Assembly: GCA_020002185.1 (NCBI GenBank)
Contig: CM034534.1
Span: forward strand, 32,063,624 to 32,127,623
DNA length: 64,000 bases
Source of the DNA: Paraescarpia echinospica
Taxonomy: Eukaryota > Annelida > Polychaeta > Sabellida > Siboglinidae
Reading direction: 5' to 3'
Made by a program: the position numbers and the translations under genes. Numbering within the stretch: position 1 is the stretch's first letter; each line of letters starts with the position of its first letter. The notes beneath the pieces were generated by a model that made no database searches, was not told the origin of the DNA, and saw nothing but the letters and a program-made list of their open reading frames with translations. Of this stretch, positions 12,394-24,300 are shown piece after piece.

Positions 12394-15300
12394 GTAGGTA
12401 CTGAAGCTTGGAATCTATTGCAAGACTTGCACAGAATGTTGGAGTAGAATCACATAGACTGGAGTAATCGTTTGGTTAAGAGTTTGAATGACAGTCAGTG
12501 ACACTATGACATTGTCAGTACAGGAGTGTCTGTTACTATGCATAAGCAATCCGTCAGCACAGGTTGACAGCTAGCTAAAAATGAGTTCAAATTCACACCT
12601 GAAAGTCAGAACAAGTTAACAAGACTACAAAAATTAGTACAAAACTTGAACTTGTTGACAAGGCTGCCAATGTCAGCACAAGTAGACAGCAGACAGTCAG
12701 CACAAGATAACAAGTTTCAATGTCACTGTCAACACAAATGGACAGCCAAAATTCAGCAGAAATGGGCAGCTATAAGTTAGCACCTGAAAAGTTGGCACAA
12801 TTTGACACAAATACTGACATATATAATTAGTTAAAAGGACTGCCAAAATTAGCATTTAAGATGACATGACTGTCAAAACGAGCACAAATTAACAGGTCTG
12901 TCAAAATGAGCACAAGTTGACAGGACTGCCAAAATGAGCACAAGATGACATGACTGTCAAAATGAGCACAAGTTGACAGCACTGTCAAAACGAGCACAAA
13001 TAAACAGGACTGTCAAAATGAGCACGAGTTGACAGCACTGTCAAAACGAGCACAAATAAACAGGACTGTCAAAATGAGCACGAGTTGACAGCACTGTCAA
13101 AACGAGCACAAATAAACAGGACTCAAAATGAGCACGAGTTGACAGCACTGTCAAAACGAGCACAAATAAACAGGACTGTCAAAATCAGCACACGTTGACA
13201 AGACTATCAAAATCAGTACAATTAAGTTGACAGACAAACTTACTAATTTTGAAATATTCTGTTATGACAAATGTTATAACTTGCCCTTGTAGTCTCAGTA
13301 GTAGTTAATGATGGTCAACGCCATGTTTCAAGTAGTTGATCAGTGTGCTTATTTACATTCTTATTGAGTGCATAAGTGACCCCATTGACCATGGGTGTCT
13401 AGACAGTTCACTAATCTTAGTTGTACACAAACGGCTTATTGTAGTTGACGTTTATTCACTGACAGTGACAATGTCTTGTAGTTGCATGATGTTAAAGTCT
13501 TGTTGAGATCTTGCGTTTAAACCAATTGCTTCCATAATCTTTCCCAGTTTAAATTTGTGGGTAATCAATTGATAAACTGATTTTTAAATATAGTTTTAGA
13601 ACAAAAGAATTGTAAATAAAATTTCATATAGCCACATTTCAGGTAACATCAAAAGTATTTTAGATTACAATTTTATTCATCGGTCTGCATTATAGCTTTC
13701 TGAGTTGTTAAGGTTATCAGAAGTGTTAAGTCTAAAACATGAATCACGACTTCTGTGGTTTCTACATATTTCATTTGTGGCACGACGATCTATCTTTTAG
13801 ATTTATGTCAACCACGATTCATCAGTGTCAATTAGCTCTTGTTAAGTTGTTATGTTGTACATTCTCTTTGAGGAATGACTTTGATTTCATTAGAACCATC
13901 TGGCTGCAGTGACAGTCATTCTGTCTGTGACCTAGATGTGGGTGAACATGTGATTCCTGCCACAGTGTCACTGTTGTTAGGAAATGACACTTGCTGACAG
14001 ACACAGTGTAGCTCTTGCAAACTGGAGCAGACAGACAATGACAGTCCATGTCAGACCTCTAATTTATGGCAGTGATCTTGTTCCAATCTGTGTCAAAGAT
14101 CCCCTTATGCTTTTAATTGATATACTCTTCCAGTTTTCAATGGTGATCCTCCCAGTTTTCAGCACTGATGCAGTTATCCACAGTGATAATCCTGTCAGTT
14201 TACAACACTCTAAGTTTTCAACAGCACTTAATCCTCCTTTTTTTTACTGTGATCTTCTGTCAGTTTCCTATACAGATCATCCCAGATTTCAAAAGTGATC
14301 ATGTTTTACTTTTCCACAGTGATCCCCACCTAGTTTTCCACATTGATGCTCTCCCTGTTTTCCACAGTGATTCTCCTATTTTTCCATACCGATCCTCCCA
14401 GTTTTAAACAGTAACAAACAAGATGTGCATGAACACTGCATATAATGGGTAAGACCACATTTAGATTTTACATAGATGGCCATTATAACGTTTGCTTCAT
14501 TTCTTGCCAATTTTGTCCTAAAATTTTCTTGAAAATTTCACAGCATATTTAACCTCCATTGAAACAACAAGTGCTGTGGAAAATTCGTGAAATTTTCATA
14601 CCTCATTTTTCAGAAAAATCCACCCAAACCTGATACCCCTCAATTTTGCCCCAATCTCGTGATGGGATTTTGAAATATTGATGCGTTCAACTTCTGCAAA
14701 ATAGCCACTGTGCGAATACACGAATGACTAGCGTATATTTAAATTGCTATCTCATGAAAGATCTAATGCAGTAGTACATTCAGTATTCACGGGACCAACA
14801 TGTCCCGTGTAAAAGTGCTCAAAAAATATTCACACATCACACCAAAACAGTATTTTCAGGGGCACTCTTGGTGGATAATGGCGGACGTAGGAAATTTGAC
14901 TGCAATGACTGTTGTGAGATGGGACTTTAGGTTTGAGCTTTTTTCATGACGTCTTGAGAAATGCTCAAACCTGAACAACAGTCACTGAAGTCAGATATCC
15001 TTGCCCAAAACCACCTTATTGCACAAAGGAGTATTCTAGCTAATGATTCTTGACAGTTGCATGATAACACGTACAGTTGTTAGCTCAGAATAATTTTCAA
15101 GGATGTGAAAATCCATCTCACTTGAAATGTTCATTGCCATGGTAATACACATCCAAACGCGCCCATATTTCACACATCATATACCATTCATTTTTCTAAT
15201 CAGTGCTCCAAATCTGGTTATGATATGTTCAGTATTAACAGAGATATAGCATATTAGTTATATGGGCGTTTTCAAGTTGTGGCGACCCTTAAAATCATTA

Positions 15301-18300
15301 TAAATCATCATAAATCGGCCAAAAGAAATGAATACCATTGCATAGTAATGCTGTTTATTTCAAAATATCACCAATAAAGTCAGTATCAGTGTTGGTGATT
15401 CTACTCTTTCAGCGTTTACGGAGTTTCCGTTCGAAAACGCAAATCCCGTTTCAAAAGGTCGATTACACGGAATTCCATCTATTTTGCATGATCGCAGAAT
15501 TTCCGTTCCAAAAGGTCAATTCCATTTCATAACCCGAATTCCGCGAATTCCATCCGTTTTCCGATATCGCAGAAATTCAGCGTTCCTATAATTATGACCT
15601 GACACTGGTGCAACTATCTTACATTGGTGCTCAGAAAGTTGATGAAATAGTGGCCCCACATGGTGGCATTATGAGCAACACAACAGTGTTGCCCCCTGGT
15701 GGGATGTTTAATGTTGAAAATGTTCAGAATCCCAAATCTCTCTGTGGACTTAGAAATACAAACAGACCGAGAATCCAGCGAATTCTCACTGATCTCCCAT
15801 GAAAATTGGGATGTGAGTTTGTAGTTTCGCATTCTGGTCGTTACGACAAAGTTCCGTTGATCCCGTCATTTTTTCTTGTAGATCGAAGCTATTCTGAAGC
15901 AGTATATTCTGGACGTCGCCACATACAAGAAGATCTGCTCACTTCTTGACAATGAGTGCAACAAGGGCCTCTCTCCGGCCACGAATGACCAGGCGTCGGT
16001 CAAGATGTACCCGACATATGTGCGAGGACTGCCCGATGGCTCAGGTAGGACCAATCAGTGCACTGACCAAATCAGGTTTGATTTTCATAATTTATTGATG
16101 TAACCGGTTTGTATACAGCATTTAGCTTGCTTTAAGACATAATATTTTAAACTCCCCTTCAGTGTGTAATCAGTTAGTATATTAGAGACCAATTGGGACT
16201 ATTAGCATTACATGACATCCGGTCTCATATCCTAGCAACAGGCTATACAGAACAACTACAGGAATGTGTGTCAGCGTCTATTGTATTCAAATGAGGGAAA
16301 CAGTCCACTATTTTTTCACCTGAAGAACTTGTATGTTATTGTCAGCCTTTAACGGTGGCATTGTCCATTAAAGTACTGCAAATTTCTATTTCTAAAACCA
16401 AGGTGCATAGTGCAAAGGCAAATAAAAAAGTTGAGATACATTAGTTAATTCATTGTACAGCTAAGATGGTGGATCACCATGACGACCGCACACCAAATAT
16501 GGGCAGTGATGCACTACTAATGGTGCCAATGGTCCACCGGTCAAGGAAGTGAATGAACACAGAAATACGGATCTCAGTGTTTTGTAGAAGATACACTTAC
16601 AATACACCTCTGTTAGCGTAATTAACGCGTAGATTTGATTTGTCGCATCTGCTACAGATGTACCAACTGACTGTGTTGCTTTCAGAACGAGGTCACTTTC
16701 TCGCCCTTGACCTCGGTGGTACAAACTTCCGTGTACTGCTCATCACCCTGAAAGGAATAGAAGTAGAGATGAAGAACAAGATCTTTCCCATCTCCCAGGA
16801 ATTGATGCATGGGGAGGGCACATCGGTAGGTCTCGCCCCCGCAATGGTGAAGGGGGTCAGGAGTAAATGTGTGCCCATAAAATTGTGTGTCTGGAGACTT
16901 AACTGGTGTGGTAGTTATTTTAATGCTTCCAAGGGAAGTTGAGATGGTGTTCGATTGAATAGGTCTGCCAGGGAGTAAAGTGTAAAGCGCTTTGAGCAGT
17001 CCTGAGGACAGGATACTGCGCTATATAAGAACTTACCTTTTTACCTTTTTCGTTATTTGATTACATTGTCAAGTGTTTGGAGACTTAACTGGCGTTCTTG
17101 CTGTAGTTATTTGACTACATCGCCGAGTGTCTGGAAGCCTTCCAACGGGAGAACAACCTGATCAATGACACCCTGTCCCTGGGGTTCACCTTCTCCTTCC
17201 CCTGCAAGCAGGAGGGACTCACCAAGGCCCGCCTCGTCAAGTGGACGAAGGGGTTCACATGTGCCGGGGTAGAGAATGAGGATGTCGTGAGACTTCTGAA
17301 CGAAGCCATCGCACGGAGAGGGGTGAGTGACCTTTAACCTCCTTACGTTATAGTTCCTATGTTGTTGATTATGTTCGTTTTGTTTTAATTTAGATGTTTG
17401 TTATGATTAATTATTTTGACCAAGAAGTCAATCGATAATGTTACAGCATGCTATTATTATGCTGATTAACTATCATGTTAGTGTATTTATAAGATCATAT
17501 AGTGTTAGAATTTACTGCCTAACACAGACGTAGCCTGCCTCCGTTGCTTCACACGTGGCTGTCCAAAGTTGCTTGCCAAAAATAATAAAAATGAAACCAT
17601 ACCTATCCTTGCAGCTCCCACCACCCCTACCCATCACTGAGATACCCCCTCTTTGCACATGGCGCCTCCATTGTTTCAGTCTCACATCTAAATTGCTCCG
17701 TTCTTTTTTACCTTTGTGGGTAGTTTGACAGCCACTCGGCACTGTCGGCACTCAGTTACCCACGCAGTCACAAGCAACCACGCTCATGGACTTCCAACAT
17801 ATCTGGCAGTACCTTTCGTGTGTTTTTCTCCCGTTCCTTCTCTGGAGAATACCCAGGAATGCTGCCTCAAGTCTATGATGGAGGACATTTTGCATTTGCT
17901 TCGCCAGCAGCGAACATTGCCAACCGTCGGCATTTCAACTCCCTGCGATGTAAGTAGCATGTCAAATAGGCCCCCTTTTGCTTTCGGAGGCCCATTTATG
18001 ACCTGATTTGTTGATGGAACTGTCCAGACAATTGTCCCAACAGTTGAATCCCAAGCAGGGGAATCCGAACACATGCCCAACAATCCATATCAATGGACCT
18101 ATGCCGATGGCCCGCTCCGTGCGGAAAATCGGAGAGAATCCTCCGGGGAAACCTTGTTTGGTCCGAGACCCGACCGAGTCTCCGCAACTGGAGGGAAAAG
18201 CTCGGTCTGGCCACGTTCGGCACAAAGCGCCTCGTAGAACCAGCAGGGTAGTTGGAATTTGCAAACGCCAACAGCGGGTTCGGTAGCTGGATATTTTTTC

Positions 18301-21300
18301 CGGAGGGACCGTCTGGAGATCCGGGAATATTCCGACAGATATTTCCCGGCATCTTCAGATTCGTTCGGACTCTGAAGACAAAGATCACGGGGAAATCCAA
18401 GCTTACGAAACCCGAATGTTTTGTTAGCTGGCGACTATGGCCCCACACGCCTTTTATCATCTGCAGCTGCCGGCTTGGTCCGACAACGTGATGCGTGTCC
18501 TCACTGGCACATGACAGTCTCGTCACTAGTGCCGTGCCACGCGTGTCCTCGCTGGCACAGGCAGATTATACACTTCCTCTCTCACCCCAGCCTGGATTCC
18601 CCTTTTCTGTGGCCATGGAGAATCCCTTTCTGAAAATTCAACAGGACTTACAACCCCCTCCAGTGGGTAAATCCCAACGTCTTGCCTCAGTCCCTCACTC
18701 TAGGAAGGCTCTGTACTCCCCATTAGAACTGCCCTCAACAGAATGTAAATTTTCCAGTGGTGCGCATGGACAAGGGTTTCACCAACATTTCTCAGTCGCA
18801 CCTGGGGGGAGCACACCAACGATTGAGCAAGGAAGAACGCTATTTCTGTGATCTCGCTGTCATGGCGTCGGCAGTGTCTCTTCCTTCCAGAATTGGACAG
18901 GAGCAGCCCTGAATCGTTCAATTCAAGGCTTGATTGATCATGTTGGCGTAGGAAACGTTACTGCTGAATTCCTGTTGCAATAACTGAGGGCGACATTACA
19001 GTTGTCACAATCAGTGCCAACTACTTGGATTGTGCGATCACATACAATTTATTGCTACATCAGCGGGACAGCACCGACCAGAACTGTGTTGCGATGTCAA
19101 CCTCCTATGCTTCCTTTGTCCTCACACCTGTGGCCCTTTCTGGCCGCTAGATGATGTGGTTCAGGATGTCCCTTTCGTGGTTGAAGAGGAAGGAGACATG
19201 AATTGTGACTGTCTGTGTCACACGTCTCAGGCACCGATCAGCCCGACCATTGCATAACCATCGACTCTGGGTTCTCCAGGGATACCATGACAGGCGGTCG
19301 TGTTACCTCCTTTACTTACAGGGAAGGTGGGAGCTCGATTATCCCTGTTCTGCGATGTCTGGAGACGAAAGAAGTGCAACGAGTGGGTGTGCAATGTTTT
19401 GGAGGTTGGTTTCCGTCTCCGTTTCTGGGAATGTCCTCCTGTGACATGTACCCCTTCACCATTTGTGGACAAGGGCCCCCTCATGAAGCACTCCAGGCAT
19501 TCATCCATTTAATCTGGCAAAATGAAGCTATCAAGATGGTACACAACAATCCGTCTCCCAGGTTTTACAGTCATCTTTTCCTCGTTCTAAAGAATTTGGG
19601 AAGATGGAGGCCTGTTATCGACCTGTCATTTCTCAACATTTTCTTGGTGATTCCCCACTTCACGATGGAGACTGCAGAAAGCATTCGGCGATCTCTACCT
19701 CGGGACACTTGGGTAACATCCATCAATGTTGTGGACACCTATTTCTACATTCCCAACCACCGGAGTTACCGAAAGTTCCTTCGGTTTCAGACTCGGATGC
19801 CGTATACCAATTCAGAGCTCTGCTGTTTGGCCTCTTTCCAGCACCCTGGCTGTTCACAAAAATTATGACAGAGATCAAAGTGCTGGTGCATGGAATGGGT
19901 ATCAGTCTCTGTCAGTACCTATGACTGGCTGATAAACTCAACATCTCGAGGTTAGTGCCTCTGAGACACTGTACAAGTGCTCGGTCTCTGCCACACGGTG
20001 GGCGTCCTGATTCACGAGAAGAAGTCAGATTTGATTCCCACACAGAAGTTCATTTTTCTGGGATATCAATTCGATCTGATTTCCTTCCAGGTGACTCCAA
20101 CATCAGAACGATATCACAAAATCAAGGAGCTGATTTGATCACTTCTCTGACAGGAAGGGTGTGCTCGTACGTGGCAGATCCTACTAGGTCTGTTTGCTGC
20201 AACAGAGAAACTCAACATTGGGATTTCAATTCATCAACCAGCAACTTTTGGGTACCTCTTTCTCCTACTGCGGAGGAGGATCTCAAAGGAGATCATTAGA
20301 GGTAGCAAAAAGAAATCATTAGAGGTAACATCATCTATACCCCACCATCCAGTCATCTACACCCAACCATCCATTCATCTATACTCCACGATCCAGTCAT
20401 CTATACCCCACCATACAGTCATCTATACCCAACCATCCAGTCATCTATACCCCACCATCCAGTCTTCTATATTCTCAACTTGTGAAGCAACCGAGCCAGG
20501 CTAAGTCTGTTTTAGGCAGTAAATTCTATATTTTTAGAGTTAAAATATGTATTTACAAGTAATACACTTACCTGGCTCCGTCGATTCACCATATCACCCT
20601 CCCTCCTTCCCCTGTATAGGTAACCTGTCACTGTACTATCCTGTTAGCCAAGTGTGAAGAATGGGTGACGGTGAGGGTCGTGGGAGCTGCAGGTATGGGT
20701 GAGGGTGGTGGGAGCTGCAGTGATGGGTGAGGGTGGTGGGAGCTGCAGTCAGGGGTGAGGGTGGTGGGAGCTGCAGGGATGGGTGAGGGTGGTGGGAGCT
20801 GCAGTGATGGGTGAAGGTGGTGGGAGCTGCAGGGATGGGTGAAGGTGGTGGGAGCTGCAGGGATGGGTGAAGGTGGTGGGAGCTGCAGGGATGGGTGAAG
20901 GTGGTGGGAGCTGCAGGGATGGGTGAGGGTGGTGGGAGCTGCAGTGATGGGTGAGGGTGGTGGGAGCTGCAGTGATGGGTGAAGATGGTGGGAGCTGCAG
21001 GAATGGGTGAAGGTGGTGGGAGCTGCAGGGATGGGTGAGGGTGGTGGGAGCTGCAGGGATGGGTGAGGGTGGTGGGAGCTGCAGGGATGGGTGAGAGTGG
21101 TGGGAGCTGCAAGGATGGGTGAGGGTGGTGGGAGCTGCAGGGATGGGTGAGGGTGGTGGGAGCTGCAGGGATAGGTCATTGTTTCATTTTTATTATTTTT
21201 AATGAGCAACTTGGGCGCAGCCAAGTATATTGCACCTTGTGAAGCGACGGAGCCAGGTAAGTATGTTACTTGTAAATACATATTTTATTCAATAGAATTG

Positions 21301-24300
21301 GTTATTGTAGTATTATTAGTGACAGCAACATTGCAATTTCTTTGTTTGATATTTTGTATAAGATTTTAAACAGTTCTGTTATACATGTTATAAGTTTCCT
21401 GTGGTGATTATTATGAACAGGTGCGTAAATTTTCTTCAAGTATGTTTTCGTCAACTGCTGCTAATGGGTTGCTGCTGTACTGCCACCTAGTGGAAAAACG
21501 TTTTGAGATGGCCGTCCACAAACCGATTATACAATTGATCATAAATCGGTTTGGCCAAGCCGATAATAAATTTTGAATAAACAGATTGCAAGCACTAATA
21601 AGAGTTAATGTTTGTATTTCAGACTAGCATAAACATAGAGTGTACAGCACTGCTCAATGACACGGTTGGCTGTCTCATGTCCTGTGCATTCCTTGACCAC
21701 AACTCCATGGTGGGGGTGATTCTGGGTGAGTGACAGTCCAAAGAGATAATAGCAATAGTTCTAGACTTTTGTAGAGACTGTGAATATTGGGTGTGGTGGG
21801 GTTTTATTTTATATAACATTTTGTCATAAAAACAAGTGACCTCCACTCTTGAGTAATTAAACTAATACATGTTACTTGGAATGTTGTGGCAGGTACCGGA
21901 TCTAATGCATGTTACATGGAACACTGTTGCAGGTACTGGAACTAATGCGTGTTACATGGAATGGTGTTGCAGGTACTGGAACTAATGTATGTTACATGGA
22001 ACGTTGTTGCAGGTACTGGAACTAATGTATGTTACATGAAACATTGTTGCAGGTACTGGAACTAATGCGTGTTATATGGAATGTTGTTGCAGGTACTGGA
22101 ACTAATGCGTGTTATATGAAATGTTGTTGCAGGCACTGGAACTAATGCATGTTAAATGGAATGTTGTTGCAGGTACTGGAACTAATGTATGTTACATGGA
22201 ACATTGTTGCAGTTACTGGAACAAATGCGTGTTATATGGAATGTTGTTGCAGGTACTGGAACTAATGCGTGTTATATGGAATGTTGTTGCAGGCACTGGA
22301 ACTAATGCATGTTACATGGAACGTTGTTGCAGGTACTGGAACTAATGTTTGTTACATGGAACATTGTTGCAGGTACTGGAGCTAATGCATGTTACATGGA
22401 ATGTTTTGCAGATACTGGAACTAATGCGTGATATATGGAATGTTGTTGCAGGTACTGGAACTAATGCGTGTTACATGGAACACCTGGACAAGGTATCGAC
22501 TTGGGACGGAGACTTTGACGAACCGAAGCGGGTCAGTTGAATCGAGTTGCTCGGCGACGGTTCTGTGATCTGCTTGGTTGTCTTTGTTGTCACCGCTTTT
22601 TTTGCATTTTACGTTTTGCATTTGCGCGCATTTTGCACGGGATTGGTGGCGGCTTGTAACGGTATGGCACGGTTTGTGGTTTGATCTGTATCACGTTTGC
22701 TGTTGTCTTAAAGATGTAAAGTCTTGGGAGTTTTTATCGTAAAATTCACGTACAATCAGTCTTCACTTTACAATCACCTCTATAATACATCCACCTCACA
22801 ATTAAGGTCAGCCCAGGTAGGTGACATTTGCTCAGTTACAAACACAATATACATCAGTGTTGTAATTTTCTGGTTTTGTGACTGCCAATAAAGTACAATC
22901 TGACCAGTATTTGGTATGAATATCACCCTTTTCATTGAGTACATTTGTCAACAGTTTCCAGGATGCGGACAACGTTTATCGTGGTCAGGGACTGTTTCAC
23001 TAAGATAATAAACTCATACTGGCAGTCCATCATTTAACAAAAACTGTTGTTAAAGTTTTGTCAAAATGCCGGCATTATATCACTCAGGACACAGTTTCCT
23101 TGACACACCGACGAAAGTGTCGGTGTGTAAATCGCTAACACCTGTAAAATGATCCCCTGCATTCATGTGATTAGTACATCGCTAACACCTTAAAATGGTC
23201 CCCTGTGTTCATGTGATGAGTACATCGCTAACATCTTTAAATGGTCCCCTGTGTTCATGTGATGAGTACATCGCCAACACCTTAAAATGGTCCCCTGTGT
23301 TCATGTGATGAGTACATCGCTAACATCTTAAAATGGTCCCCTGTGTTCCTGAGATGAGTACATCGCTAACACCTTAAAATGGTCCCCTGTGTTCATGAGA
23401 TGAGTACATCACTAACATCTTAAAATGGTCCCCTGTGTTCATGTGATGAGTACATCGCTAACACCTTAAAATGGTCCCCTGTGTTCATGTGATGAGTACA
23501 TCGCTAACACCTTAAAATGGTCCCCTGTGTTCATGAGATGAGTACATCGCTAACACATGTAAAATGACTTTCCCTCATCTTGCAATTCCAACATGGCATT
23601 CATTCCAAAACAAAACTAAACTAATCAAACGTGGTGGACAGGATATTCAAATAGACCGAGTTTGTATGATTTTATGATAAAACTGATGAGACTTTGCAGC
23701 TTTGTCTACTTAAGAATCAATTAGATATTACATCAGACGTAGGTATCTATGTTCATGAGTGCTATATAATATTACATGTAAGATATACCTGTACATGTGT
23801 ATATTAGAGATGTGGCGATTCAAACATGGGAATAGCTCTATAAATTATTTCAACTGAATTTTGAGAAAGTTCAATCCATGAGAAAGCTAGTCAGGAGGCA
23901 ACAGGGTTAAGAAATTGTACGAACCATAACCACCCTGTAATGTCAATAAGACTGCAGCATTCTTATTCACAACTAAACATTTACGTTACAGTTTATATTT
24001 CCCACAATGTATATTTGCCACGCCCCTAATATACACACTAGTTAATTAACTGCCATATTACTCATAGTTGCATTATCGCCTGCTATTCAAATTTTTGATA
24101 AATTCCGTTTGCTCTAACGTCCAAATAATAGCATGTTGATGGCATGCACCATGGCAGCTTGCCATATATAAAAAAATTAACAACCTAAATTTAACTTGCA
24201 TGTCTGCTGGGGGTCTAATCCTAATATGGTGCCAGGTGGTCCCGCTTTGGTGCACGCTTTCTCTAACTCTTAGTGCCAGTGCTTTATAATTTTAACTGGA

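Larger units (their letters stand above)
12394..15881 (+). other. HK intron 1
   Basis: A 3.5-kb intron holding the 28-bp minisatellite at 12530-13230 and a decayed repeat tract at 14120-14410. Around 15418-15560 there is a further patch of repeated TTCCGTTC/AAAAGGTC phrases. I find no additional exon. Confidence 0.7.
17506..20528 (+). mobile_element. DIRS-type retroelement with inverted termini, degenerate
   Basis: Terminal inverted repeats of 47 bp lie at 17506-17552 and 20482-20528 and differ at four positions. Between them is a reverse transcriptase remnant whose closest known style is the DIRS1 family, known for inverted terminal repeats and a tyrosine recombinase. There is no room for a recombinase or RNase H between the RT remnant and the right end, so the element is internally deleted. 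Several frameshifts are visible. It lies in HK intron 4 in the same orientation as the gene. A possible gag-like tract (about 18490-18900) is too decayed to call. Confidence 0.8.

Noticed and set aside
15608..15802. 64-residue + strand frame just before HK exon 2 as an alternative first exon
   Set aside because: It ends in a stop 80 bp before the exon, no donor in phase is seen, and the peptide has no hexokinase similarity.
20628..21281. 217-residue - strand frame rich in His/Pro/Ser
   Set aside because: It is the translation of a 28-bp minisatellite. The frame rotates through all three registers, and there is no promoter or splice context.
23131..23570. CRISPR-like regular repeats (also other arrays)
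   Set aside because: The units are head-to-tail with no unique spacers, and the genome is eukaryotic with introns.
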